Part shown: in pieces, positions 1-8,275 of the stretch
Position numbering within the stretch: position 1 is the first letter of the stretch
Layout of the letters: every line of letters begins with the position of its first letter
From: Candidatus Woesearchaeota archaeon
Lineage (GTDB): Archaea; Nanobdellota; Nanobdellia; Woesearchaeales; JAGWAF01
Direction of reading: 5' to 3'
NCBI GenBank assembly: GCA_018303205.1
Contig: JAGVYP010000036.1
Location: 1-44,114 of the forward strand
Length of the DNA stretch: 44,114 nt
Notes under the pieces: model-generated
The model's database searches: none
Seen by the model: only the letters and a program-made list of their open reading frames with translations
Told to the model about the DNA's origin: nothing
Position numbers and translations under genes: made by a program

Positions 1-216
1 GTTCATATCTGCTGCAGCTCTGCACCTTCCATCAAAGGTAAGATCAAGAAAGATATGTCGTGCAACAAGAGCAGTGTCCTCGATGTTTACTACCTCATCT
101 CGATTAAGGTCTCCTGCTGCGTCACAATTAGCATAATCAACGGTTTGCGCAGAGACAAGCAACGGTACTAAGAAGAGAACTAATGCAAAAATAAAAAATG
201 GTTGTATGATTTTCAT
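1..216 (-). CDS. Secreted dockerin-repeat protein, N-terminal part (cut by window edge)
   Basis: The reading frame starts with ATG at 216 on the minus strand and runs open for 72 codons off the left edge. Residues 1-24 form a signal peptide: MKII, then a hydrophobic stretch ending near VSAQ. The mature part has a dockerin-type calcium loop, D-L-N-R-D-E-V-V-N-I-E-D, followed by a helix (TALVARHIF). A second repeat seems to begin at the edge (ADMN). Dockerin type I repeats have D-x-N-x-D-(x6)-D calcium ligands and normally bind cohesins on surface or secreted proteins. GAGGGT lies 7-12 nt before the ATG and a TATA-like CATATAAG lies further upstream. The C-terminal content is unknown, so the function beyond an exported, calcium-binding module is not visible. 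Confidence 0.7.
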   Translation of the reverse strand, partial: MKIIQPFFIFALVLFLVPLLVSAQTVDYANCDAAGDLNRDEVVNIEDTALVARHIFLDLTFDGRCRAAADMN

Positions 217-282
217 GATATACCCTCAGTTTTTAGTTACTTGCAAGTTAAAACTTATATGATATCACTAGTTAGTAGTATA

Positions 283-291
283 TTATATATA
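283..291 (+). promoter_or_regulatory. TATA-like promoter element for the geranylgeranyl reductase gene
   Basis: TTATATATA lies in the divergent gap between the dockerin-protein gene and the reductase gene. A start site about 26 nt downstream (near 313) would give a ~28-nt leader before ATG 342. Assignment rests on spacing and composition only. Confidence 0.35.
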
Positions 292-341
292 AAGATGAGG
301 GTGGCGAAAGCCTTAAGAGCTTTTCTTTGCTCATCAAGAAG

Positions 342-1436
342 ATGATAGCTGTGGTAGGTGCAGGACCAGCAGGATCCTATGCTGCATATTTGCTTGCAAA
401 ACAAGGATATGAGGTAAAACTCTTTGAAGAGCATAAAGAAATAGGAAGCCCTATACAGTGCACAGGAATTCTCACAGAAGGTATAAAAACCTTTTTTACG
501 CCCAAAAAAGAGGTTATTACAACGACTATTTCAAGAATTAAAGTGCATAGCCAAAAAGAACAAGTCGAATTCAAACTACAGAAGCCAGATATTATTGTGG
601 ACAGAACCTTATTTGACCAGTCCCTGGCAGCAATGGCTCACGACGCAGGAGCAGAAGTCCTGCCTTGGCATCGCTTTGAAAAAAAAGAACAAGGAAAGAT
701 TATTATTGAAGACATAAAAAATAAAACAAAAAAAGCATATGCACCTTCTCATCTTATCGGAGCTGATGGTCCCAATTCTCATGTTGCAAAAAGTGATCAT
801 ATGAAAGGAAAAAGAACTTTTTTTTATGGTGCTCAAGCAACCATCAAAGGAACTTTTGATCCTGAATGTTATGAAGTCTATTTAGGAAGTGTATGCCCTG
901 ATCTTTTTGCATGGGTTGTTCCTGAAAATGAACATTACGCGCGAGCAGGCTTAGCAAGTTTTTCCCATCCGCATACTTATTTTCAAGCTTTTCTCAAAAA
1001 ACTAGGAAGTCCTTCTATTTGCGCATGCCAAGGAGGTTTAATTCCTCTTTATAATAGGACTATCGAAACAGAAAAAGAACATACTTTTCTTGTCGGTGAC
1101 GCTGCTTTTCAAGTAAAAGCAACAACTGCAGGAGGCATCATTCAAGGAATTACTGCTGCAAAAGCATTAGAAGAAGCAATTACAAAAAATCAATCGTACG
1201 AACAACTTTGGAAAAAAGCGTTGCAGAGAGATTTATGGCTGCACTTGCTCATACGCAAGGCCATGAATCGTTTTGCAGATAAAGATTATGATTATTTACT
1301 ACATTTAGTACAACAACAACGTATGAAAAAGATTATCGAAGAATTTCCCAGAGATTATCCCTCCCGATTTATGACTTCACTCGCTTTGAGAGAACCAAGA
1401 CTAGCGTATTTTGCAAAGTTTTTGATGGGAAGATAA
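342..1436 (+). CDS. Geranylgeranyl reductase family FAD-dependent oxidoreductase
   Basis: The product is 364 aa and belongs to the FAD-dependent geranylgeranyl reductase family, which in archaea saturates the isoprenoid chains of membrane lipids or the dolichol carrier. The dinucleotide-binding loop G-A-G-P-A-G is at residues 6-11. A DRTLFDQ segment, GADGPNS and the C-terminal FAD signature LVGDA (GD at 252-253) follow in family order. I chose ATG 342 because the Rossmann strand begins immediately after it. A TTG at 327 would add only MLIKK. Its place beside AglB suggests lipid or dolichol-phosphate saturation, but which substrate is not decided by the sequence. Confidence 0.85.
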   Translation: MIAVVGAGPAGSYAAYLLAKQGYEVKLFEEHKEIGSPIQCTGILTEGIKTFFTPKKEVITTTISRIKVHSQKEQVEFKLQKPDIIVDRTLFDQSLAAMAHDAGAEVLPWHRFEKKEQGKIIIEDIKNKTKKAYAPSHLIGADGPNSHVAKSDHMKGKRTFFYGAQATIKGTFDPECYEVYLGSVCPDLFAWVVPENEHYARAGLASFSHPHTYFQAFLKKLGSPSICACQGGLIPLYNRTIETEKEHTFLVGDAAFQVKATTAGGIIQGITAAKALEEAITKNQSYEQLWKKALQRDLWLHLLIRKAMNRFADKDYDYLLHLVQQQRMKKIIEEFPRDYPSRFMTSLALREPRLAYFAKFLMGR

Positions 1437-1453
1437 AAGAAATAAATTTTTAA
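1437..1453. terminator. Shared T-rich/A-rich convergent gap
   Basis: The 17-bp gap between the convergent reductase and ParA-like genes is only A and T apart from one G, and T-runs continue to about 1466. Oligo-T is the usual intrinsic termination signal in archaea. No hairpin is present. Confidence 0.35.
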
Positions 1454-2950
1454 TTATTTTTTTCTTAATGCATAATCTAAAGTCCGCAAAAAAAGATCAA
1501 TCTTGGTGAGATAAGAATCAACAGAAAATGGAGATCCGTTCAGTTGCGGATTTTTTCTTGGAAATTGAATTTGAAGTTGGTCAGTTCTTCCGCGAGCATA
1601 TCCTATTTCTAAAAAGGGACAAAATTGTTCATCGTGAACTTTGACAGTTTCATAAAATTCATAACTATCTCGAGTTTCTAAAGTTTTTTTTATTTCTTCT
1701 CGATCGATAGGAAAAGGAGGAGAGGGAATTAAGAGATGTTGTGTATCGCATACTACTTCTACAAGTCTATCAAGTGAAAGAGCATTAGGAATAATATAAT
1801 TAATAGATGCACTATCACACCCAGGAGCAAATTTGACATGCTCAGTTTCAATAGGATCATCATTACGATAAAAAGAAGCTAATATTTCCCTTAATTCAGC
1901 AACACATGCACTCTGTACTTTAGTAATATCGAAAACTGTTTTCCTTTTTACATAATTTTTCCGAGGTTTAACACCAGAATGTCCAGCAATATAGTTGAGC
2001 AAACGTTGAAGAGCATACATATAAACTCTTTCATGAACTAAGCCTTGTTCTGGAGTTTGAAATCCTTCATCTTGCACAAGATCTATCAAATGAGGATATT
2101 GATAAAGCTGTAATCTATTACCATGCAATAAAGAAAATTTACCGTCTTGAACAGTTGTCATATGAGGAAAAACAACAGAACGAAAACGTCTTCCTTCATA
2201 AACAAAAGAACGTTGAATATCCCTAAAATTAAGACGACCGGAATCACTATGATCTGGTTTATACAAAATACCTAACTGAAGAAGTTTTTTAACAAATCGT
2301 GCATCCAGAAGACCTGAACTATAACCATCCCTTGCTTCAACATGAAGTTTGTTCAAAACAAAAATAGGATGAATACGTTCTGAAGGAACACCTTGACTTT
2401 CAAAATAAGCGACTGCTTTTGAAAAACCACGAAGTGCGATATCGATAGTGTTATGGTCAGGTGTGGCAACTAAAAGAGGGAATAATCGAACATCTTTACC
2501 AAAAATATCAATAACAGGAGCAAGAGTGTAATCAAAAATCATACTTGGATGGGGAACCGGTGGTAAATCAACAGCAAAAAAAACATCATCTAACATGGTA
2601 GTTAAAATTTGTTCCAATTGATTTCTCTTTTCTGGATGATCATAAAGAGTTCCTGGAGGAAAAACAGCCACATGAGCTTGTGATGGTTCAACATCGATTC
2701 CTAATCTATGAAATTGATCTAAAAAAGCAAATTGTGTAGCAGGTGTTAAAATAACATCTGAAACAGCAAAATCGTATCCATCAGTAGGTCTAACATTTCC
2801 TAAAAGTGTACCTCCAAGTGATGCTTGATCATCAAAATCGATAACACCTACGTTATGACGTTGAGCTAAAGCAGAGACAAGGTCAACTAAAACAGAAGTT
2901 TTTCCAACGCCGCCTTTATTATTAAGAGGAAAAATGATATTCTTTGTCAT
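1454..2950 (-). CDS. ParA/MinD-like P-loop ATPase
   Basis: The product is 498 aa. The N-terminal ~250 residues are a ParA/MinD-type ATPase with a deviant Walker A K-G-G-V-G-K-T at residues 12-18, a switch motif D-F-D-D-Q at 38-42, and a Walker-B-like VDLPPV. The remaining ~250 residues are not recognised and could be a partner- or DNA-binding region. ParA-family ATPases position DNA or protein assemblies using an ATP-dependent dimer. No ParB-like partner or parS repeat is visible nearby. The frame stays open upstream to 3286, but ATG 2950 sits directly before the Walker strand and 25.5 nt after a TATA-like octamer, so I take it as a leaderless start. It diverges from aglB. Confidence 0.8.
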   Translation of the reverse strand: MTKNIIFPLNNKGGVGKTSVLVDLVSALAQRHNVGVIDFDDQASLGGTLLGNVRPTDGYDFAVSDVILTPATQFAFLDQFHRLGIDVEPSQAHVAVFPPGTLYDHPEKRNQLEQILTTMLDDVFFAVDLPPVPHPSMIFDYTLAPVIDIFGKDVRLFPLLVATPDHNTIDIALRGFSKAVAYFESQGVPSERIHPIFVLNKLHVEARDGYSSGLLDARFVKKLLQLGILYKPDHSDSGRLNFRDIQRSFVYEGRRFRSVVFPHMTTVQDGKFSLLHGNRLQLYQYPHLIDLVQDEGFQTPEQGLVHERVYMYALQRLLNYIAGHSGVKPRKNYVKRKTVFDITKVQSACVAELREILASFYRNDDPIETEHVKFAPGCDSASINYIIPNALSLDRLVEVVCDTQHLLIPSPPFPIDREEIKKTLETRDSYEFYETVKVHDEQFCPFLEIGYARGRTDQLQIQFPRKNPQLNGSPFSVDSYLTKIDLFLRTLDYALRKK

Positions 2951-2971
2951 AAACCGAGAGAATAAAGGGTT

Positions 2972-2979
2972 TTTATAAA
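2972..2979. promoter_or_regulatory. Palindromic TATA box between parA-like and aglB genes
   Basis: TTTATAAA is its own reverse complement. Its centre (2975.5) is 25.5 nt from the ParA-like ATG at 2950 on the minus strand and 27.5 nt from the aglB TTG at 3003 on the plus strand. It could therefore serve leaderless transcripts in both directions. Confidence 0.55.
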
Positions 2980-3002
2980 GATAGGGTGGTACTAAGACAA
3001 AA

Positions 3003-5987
3003 TTGTACAAAGGAGCTGGACGTAAAAATAGTAAGCTTTTTAAGACAGGGCAGATTGAAACAGCTCTGAAACAACTCGGGTGGGGGATTGTGGAAGGAAC
3101 TGAAGAAAAAAAAAGTGAAGAACCAAAAAAAGAGAAGAGCCTAAGGGATACTCTAAAGGACCAATTCGCTAAATTGACAAAGAAAAAAGAGACCCAAGAT
3201 TCTTCCCTGACAATACAAGACGTTTGGAAATGGGTAAAAAAAAACCGTACCTGGTTTCTTATTCTGATTCCTCTTATTTTAAGCATTTACTTGCGTACTA
3301 TCCCTTTGTATCTCCCCATTGCAGACGCCTGGGCTGAAGATAGCGTTCACCAAAGTATTCGAGACCAGCTCCAAGCAGAGAGTTATAAGCAGTTTCCTAA
3401 TTTGGATGATAAAAGAAGAAGCGAATATGTGCAGAGAGAACTAGAAAAATTTATTCTAGAAAATAAAGAACAGGTAAATACGGGAATACAAGCAACCTCA
3501 CAATATTTCAAATCACAAATGCAAAATGATGAAGGCCATACCTATCTTTTAGATATAGACTCCTATGTGTGGTATGGGTTAGCAAAAAATTATGTTAAGT
3601 ATGGAGCTCCCGGTGACATCACTGATGAGAACGGAGTAAGTTATAACAGTTTGAGAGATGGAAGGTTTAATCCTATTGTAGGATTTAACAGCATCAGTTA
3701 CTTAACAGCAATAATCTATAAAGTATGGCATTTCTTTAGTGATAAAGCATCCTTGATGGTTTCTGCTGTTCTTCTTCAGATTATTTTTATGGCACTGGCT
3801 GTTATTCCTGGTTATCTTTTAGGAAAAGAATTAGGAGGAGAACTTGCAGGGTTTATCACAGGAATGTATGTTGCGTTCCATAATAGCATTCTCGTAAGAA
3901 CTATTTCAACAGATAATGATATTTTTAATATCTTTTTTCCTTTAATGATCGCTTTTTGTATTGTCAAAACACTAAAAAGTGAAAAGAAAGCAAAATGGAT
4001 ATGGCTCGGAACAGCTATCTTTTTTATGGGTTTGTATCCTTTTTTCTGGAAGGGGTATTGGTTTGTCTATCTTTTTATGGCACTCCTCTTATTCTCCTAT
4101 GGGGCGTATCTTCTTGTTGATGCGTGGCGTAGAAAGAGTGATGTTAAAAAAGCGATGGAACCTTTCTTGATGACTGTTATTTTTTATATCGGCACTGCGC
4201 TTATCAAAGCATTCTTTAATCTTATTTCTGGAACAAATACTCAATTTTTTAAAATGTTTTCTGAAGTGATCAAAGCACCTTTGATTTCCATATGGTTTGT
4301 TGAAATTAAAGAAGTTGCTACGGTTGATATCTGGCCTAATGTGCTTACAACCGTTGCAGAATTGAATTCAGCTTCTATCGGAACAATCATAGGAACATTT
4401 GACGGATTTGTTTTTCTTGCTGCAGGCTTAACTGCATGTGTCTTAGCGATTCACCAAAAAAAATTGGATAAGAAAGACTGGCTTTTGGTCATAGGAAGCT
4501 TTTTTTATTTTTATTTTATACTCGCTCGATGGGAAAAAGGAAAAATAGGGAATGTGCTTTTCTTGATAGGCTTATGCGTACCGTTAGGCATTGCAATGTT
4601 AAAAAGCTGGTATGAAAAAAAAGAGTATCCTGTCTACTCTGGTCTTCTTATAGTAGTGTGGTTTGCAGGAACTCTCTATGCAAGCACAACGAGTTTGCGT
4701 TTCCTTGCACTTGTAGGTCCTATTTATGCTTTAGGATGGGCAGTTTGTATTGCTAAGATAGGAGAATTTGTAGGGATATGGAGCGAAGAACAGTTTCATA
4801 TCAAAAGGGTATATGTGATGAGCATCATCGCTGCATTCGCTTTACTTATGATGGTTACTCCTATTCAAGATGCTAAAGCACTTGCAACACAACAGATACC
4901 CCATTATAATGATGCATGGGACAACAGCTTAAAAGCAATTCGAGAAGATACCTCTGATAGTATTATTACTTCCTGGTGGGATTTTGGACATTGGTTTGCT
5001 GCTATAGGAGAGCGCAGGGTTACTTTTGATGGAGGAAATCAGGGTAACAGAATTCATTGGGTAGGCAAAGTTCTCTTAGAAGATGATGAAGAAACGTCTG
5101 TAGGCATTCTGAAAATGCTCAATTGTGGACAGGAATACTCTTACGAAGCATTGAAAAAATATAATCCGAGAGGAAAAATAGATAGTATCACTCTTTTATA
5201 CACCCTTAGTAATAAAGAACGAGAAGAAGCAAAACAACTCTTGCTAGACCGCGAATTAACAGAACAACAAGCAGAAGAAGTGTTAAATTTTACTCATTGT
5301 GAATTCCTTCCGAATTATCTTATTGCTTCAGAAGACATGGTGCAAAAATCAGGAGTATGGGGGCATTTTGGCTCATGGAATTTTACTAGAGCAGAGATGT
5401 ATAATAAAGTAAAAGGAAAAGATCGCACAACAGGGATACACGTCTTAGAAGAAGGATACACACTTTCAAAAGAAGAAGCTGAAGAGAAGTATCAAAAAAT
5501 CCAAGAACAAACAGGGGACCAATTTGTAACCAATTGGCCAGGCTTTGCTTCTAGTCGGGTAGGTTGTCAAATACAAGGAACGATGATCCAATGCGCATAT
5601 GGAAATAATTATGTGGGAGTTATCAATGCAACAAACAATGAAGCATGGATTGTCGTAGGAGGAAAAGGAGCTGCAAGACCTTACTCTCTCGTGTATGCAG
5701 ATGATAAAGATGTCAAAGAATTAAAATATGCAGATGCAACCAATGATTTTAGTATTATTCTTATCCCCACGCAGAGCGGTTTTGAGTCACTCTTAGCATC
5801 CCAGGAACATGGAAAAAGTCTTTTTACGAGGCTTTTTTATTTTGAAGGGCATGGGTTACGCCATTTTGAATTATTGTATGACACAAAAAGTTTTACCAAT
5901 CAACGTATTCAGGTATGGAAAGTACATTGGGAACCCCAAGAACCGAGAAAAATATTCCAGGCAAAAACAAATGAGACTCAACCCTGA
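3003..5987 (+). CDS. aglB: AglB/STT3 dolichyl-(di)phosphooligosaccharide-protein glycosyltransferase
   Basis: This 994-aa membrane protein is the catalytic oligosaccharyltransferase, which moves a lipid-linked glycan to Asn in N-x-S/T sequons on the outer face of the membrane. The N-terminal ~75 residues are charged and cytoplasmic. They carry a short helix motif (TGQIETALKQLGW) that is often seen in archaeal membrane proteins. Multiple membrane helices follow. The first acidic motif is D184-x-D186, and the sequon-binding W-W-D-F-G is at 658-662. A conserved segment, SEDMVQKSGVW, lies in the soluble C-terminal domain. The TTG start at 3003 is the only in-frame choice after the stop at 2982-2984 that keeps the N-terminal motif, and it is 27.5 nt from the TATA centre. 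The gene heads an operon with a GT2, a DUF2304 protein and nucleotide-sugar enzymes. Confidence 0.93.
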   Translation: MYKGAGRKNSKLFKTGQIETALKQLGWGIVEGTEEKKSEEPKKEKSLRDTLKDQFAKLTKKKETQDSSLTIQDVWKWVKKNRTWFLILIPLILSIYLRTIPLYLPIADAWAEDSVHQSIRDQLQAESYKQFPNLDDKRRSEYVQRELEKFILENKEQVNTGIQATSQYFKSQMQNDEGHTYLLDIDSYVWYGLAKNYVKYGAPGDITDENGVSYNSLRDGRFNPIVGFNSISYLTAIIYKVWHFFSDKASLMVSAVLLQIIFMALAVIPGYLLGKELGGELAGFITGMYVAFHNSILVRTISTDNDIFNIFFPLMIAFCIVKTLKSEKKAKWIWLGTAIFFMGLYPFFWKGYWFVYLFMALLLFSYGAYLLVDAWRRKSDVKKAMEPFLMTVIFYIGTALIKAFFNLISGTNTQFFKMFSEVIKAPLISIWFVEIKEVATVDIWPNVLTTVAELNSASIGTIIGTFDGFVFLAAGLTACVLAIHQKKLDKKDWLLVIGSFFYFYFILARWEKGKIGNVLFLIGLCVPLGIAMLKSWYEKKEYPVYSGLLIVVWFAGTLYASTTSLRFLALVGPIYALGWAVCIAKIGEFVGIWSEEQFHIKRVYVMSIIAAFALLMMVTPIQDAKALATQQIPHYNDAWDNSLKAIREDTSDSIITSWWDFGHWFAAIGERRVTFDGGNQGNRIHWVGKVLLEDDEETSVGILKMLNCGQEYSYEALKKYNPRGKIDSITLLYTLSNKEREEAKQLLLDRELTEQQAEEVLNFTHCEFLPNYLIASEDMVQKSGVWGHFGSWNFTRAEMYNKVKGKDRTTGIHVLEEGYTLSKEEAEEKYQKIQEQTGDQFVTNWPGFASSRVGCQIQGTMIQCAYGNNYVGVINATNNEAWIVVGGKGAARPYSLVYADDKDVKELKYADATNDFSIILIPTQSGFESLLASQEHGKSLFTRLFYFEGHGLRHFELLYDTKSFTNQRIQVWKVHWEPQEPRKIFQAKTNETQP

Positions 5988-6639
5988 TGTGTGGATTATT
6001 ATCCCTGCGTATAATGAAGAAAAGCATATGAAAGATGTTCTGACTAAAGTGAAGAAGATCAATCAACAGATTGTTGTTATAGATGATGGTTCTTCTGACA
6101 ATACAAAAAGGATAGCAGAGGAAATGAATGTAATGGTGCTACATCATAAGATCAATTTAGGCAAGGGCGCTGCTATTAAGACAGGGTGTGACTTTGCGTT
6201 TCTTAACGATGCGAAATACGTTGTACTGATGGATGCGGATGGTCAGCATAAACCAGAAGATATTCCTACCTTACTTCAGGCATTGAAAGATCATGACATT
6301 ATCTTTGGTTCAAGAAAATTAAATAAGCATATGCCGCTGATGATGCGATTCGGAAACTGGTTTATTACTACTCTTACGCAATTTTTGTATGGAATAAAAT
6401 TGCATGACACCCAATGTGGTTTTCGCGTGCTGACAAAAAAAGCATATGAGCAAGTACGCTGGGAAGCAAAGGATTATAGTATGGAAACAGAAATGATTGC
6501 AAGAGCAGGAAAAAAGAGATTAAGATATCAGGAAGTTCCTATTGAAACCATCTATCTTGATAAATATAAGGGAACAACGGTGCTTGATGGAATAAAAATC
6601 GTAATGAATATGTTTTTTTGGAAAATAAGAGGTGCATAA
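5971..6639 (+). CDS. Dolichyl-phosphate sugar synthase-like GT2 glycosyltransferase
   Basis: The product is 222 aa and belongs to GT family 2, close to polyprenyl/dolichyl-phosphate mannose synthases, which transfer a sugar from a nucleotide donor to the lipid carrier on the cytoplasmic face. The fold signature IIIPAYNEE opens the protein. VIDDGSSD, the metal/nucleotide motif D88-A-D90-G and a DTQCGFR acceptor-region motif follow. There is no C-terminal membrane segment, so it is of the soluble or peripheral type. ATG 5971 overlaps the aglB end by 17 nt. The frame is open to 5809, but the extra residues are only aglB read out of frame. The next gene encodes DUF2304, a frequent partner of such enzymes. 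Confidence 0.9.
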   Translation: MRLNPDVWIIIPAYNEEKHMKDVLTKVKKINQQIVVIDDGSSDNTKRIAEEMNVMVLHHKINLGKGAAIKTGCDFAFLNDAKYVVLMDADGQHKPEDIPTLLQALKDHDIIFGSRKLNKHMPLMMRFGNWFITTLTQFLYGIKLHDTQCGFRVLTKKAYEQVRWEAKDYSMETEMIARAGKKRLRYQEVPIETIYLDKYKGTTVLDGIKIVMNMFFWKIRGA

Positions 6640-6990
6640 ATGCTTGCAGTACAGATTGTGGGTATTATTTTTGGATTAGTCATGCTTTATTTAACACTGC
6701 TCTATAAAAAAAGAAAAGAGCTCAATGCGACAGAGCAAGTGATCTGGAGCAGTACCTGGATCATGATTACGTTACTTGCACTTTTCCCTCAAGTATTAGA
6801 TACTGCAACTGCTACTTTTGAATTTAATAGAACACTTGATCTTTTAGTTGTTGCTGGAATCTTATTTGTTGTAGGAGTAAGTTTTTATACGTATTCTGTC
6901 GTAAGAAAAACGCAGGAAAAAGTCGAGAAGCTTGTAAGAAAGATGGATATTGAAGAAAAGAAGAAGGAAGGAAAAAGAACACATGACTAA
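6640..6990 (+). CDS. DUF2304 small membrane protein
   Basis: The product is 116 aa with three predicted membrane helices: residues 1-22, about 33-52 and about 68-88. They are separated by a basic loop carrying RKELNATEQVIW, and a charged tail follows. This matches DUF2304, a family found next to GT2 glycosyltransferases and thought to anchor or assist them. The ATG directly follows the GT2 stop codon (TAA then ATG sharing one A), so the two are translationally coupled. No catalytic motif is seen. Confidence 0.75.
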   Translation: MLAVQIVGIIFGLVMLYLTLLYKKRKELNATEQVIWSSTWIMITLLALFPQVLDTATATFEFNRTLDLLVVAGILFVVGVSFYTYSVVRKTQEKVEKLVRKMDIEEKKKEGKRTHD

Positions 6991-8272
6991 TCAAGAAGAA
7001 ATTATCGCTATTGTAGGCTTAGGATATGTAGGATTACCTCTTGCAGTAGCTTTTGCAAAAAAATGGAAGGTTATTGGATTTGACATTGATCAGAGAAAAA
7101 TTGAATTGCTCTGCAAGGGAATAGATCCTACAAAAAGCGTTGAAGAAAAGGAAGTGAAAACCTCCCAGATCCAGTATACTGATGATCCTCTCTTATTAGA
7201 ACAAGCAAGTCTTGTCATTGTTTGCGTGCCTACACCCTTGAAACAAGGAACCATGCCTGATCTTGGTTATTTAGAAAAAGCAAGTGCGCTTGTGGGAAAA
7301 CATATGAAAGAAGATGCTATCATCGTCTATGAATCAACCGTTTATCCAGGAGTGACTGAAGATGTTTGTGAACCTATTTTAGAAAAAGTTTCTGGAAAAA
7401 AATGCGGAAAAGATTTTAGTATAGGATACAGTCCTGAAAGGATAAATCCGGGAGATCATGAACATACGCTTACAAAAATGATAAAAGTTGTTTCTGGAAA
7501 AGACGAGAAAACAAGAAAAAAGATAGCTGCATTTTATAGTTCGGTACTCGAAGCAGGAGTGTATGAAGCCCCTTCTATCAAAGTTGCAGAAGCTGCAAAA
7601 GTTATTGAAAATACTCAAAGAGATTTGAACATTGCTCTTATGAATGAATTGTCTGTTATTTTCAGAAAATTAGGGATTGATACGCATGAAGTGTTACAAA
7701 CAGCAGCAACAAAATGGAACTTTCACAAGTATTATCCTGGTTTAGTTGGAGGACACTGTATTGGTATTGATCCTTATTACCTGACCTATCGTGCAAAGCA
7801 ATTGGGGTATGAACCAAAAGTTATTTTGGCAGGAAGAGAAATTAATGATGCAATGCATAAAGAAGTGTTACGCCTTGTGAAAGAAGGACTTGCAGAAATA
7901 AAAAAGTCATTAAGAAATACCAGGGTCTTATTGATGGGTCTTACTTTTAAAGAAAATGTCAATGACACCAGAAATTCAAGAGTGCTTGAATTAAAAAAAG
8001 AATTAGAAAAAGAAGGATCTATCATTTTTGGAGTTGATCCTACGTTATCAAAGGAAGAGATTGAGCGTTGCGGAGTTATTCCTGAAACACTGGAAACGGT
8101 AAAAGAGATAGAGGTAATTATTTATACCGTTCCTCATACATCCTTTACAAAAATGAGTATTCAATCTTTAAAATCAAAAACCAAGGAGGGGAAGTCCGTG
8201 TTGTTTGATCTGAGAAATCAATTTAGAAAGGATGAAGCAGAAGCAGCAGGATTTGTGTACAAAACATTTTAG
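6983..8272 (+). CDS. UDP-N-acetylhexosamine 6-dehydrogenase (WbpO/TviB/CapL type)
   Basis: The product is 429 aa, an NAD-dependent nucleotide-sugar dehydrogenase that oxidises C6 of a UDP-hexose(amine) to the uronate in two steps. The NAD loop G-L-G-Y-V-G is near the start, and YSPERINPGD is in the middle. The catalytic cysteine C259 sits in GGHCIGIDPYYL, the form typical of the WbpO/TviB/WecC branch rather than GGSCFPKD of UDP-glucose dehydrogenases. NDTRNSRV follows in the C-terminal domain. I chose ATG 6983, which overlaps the DUF2304 stop by 8 nt and places the Rossmann motif at the usual distance; the open frame from 6950 adds only basic residues. The sugar could be UDP-GlcNAc, UDP-GalNAc or UDP-ManNAc. 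Confidence 0.85.
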   Translation: MTNQEEIIAIVGLGYVGLPLAVAFAKKWKVIGFDIDQRKIELLCKGIDPTKSVEEKEVKTSQIQYTDDPLLLEQASLVIVCVPTPLKQGTMPDLGYLEKASALVGKHMKEDAIIVYESTVYPGVTEDVCEPILEKVSGKKCGKDFSIGYSPERINPGDHEHTLTKMIKVVSGKDEKTRKKIAAFYSSVLEAGVYEAPSIKVAEAAKVIENTQRDLNIALMNELSVIFRKLGIDTHEVLQTAATKWNFHKYYPGLVGGHCIGIDPYYLTYRAKQLGYEPKVILAGREINDAMHKEVLRLVKEGLAEIKKSLRNTRVLLMGLTFKENVNDTRNSRVLELKKELEKEGSIIFGVDPTLSKEEIERCGVIPETLETVKEIEVIIYTVPHTSFTKMSIQSLKSKTKEGKSVLFDLRNQFRKDEAEAAGFVYKTF

Positions 8273-8275
8273 AAC

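Noticed and set aside
2951-3286. N-terminal extension of 112 codons on the ParA-like gene
   Set aside because: It overlaps the aglB coding region out of frame, is rich in Phe and Ser without domain logic, and the Walker strand begins right after ATG 2950, which has a well-placed TATA box.
5809-5970. 54-codon upstream extension of the GT2 gene
   Set aside because: It lies entirely within aglB in another frame; the GT2 fold begins just after ATG 5971.
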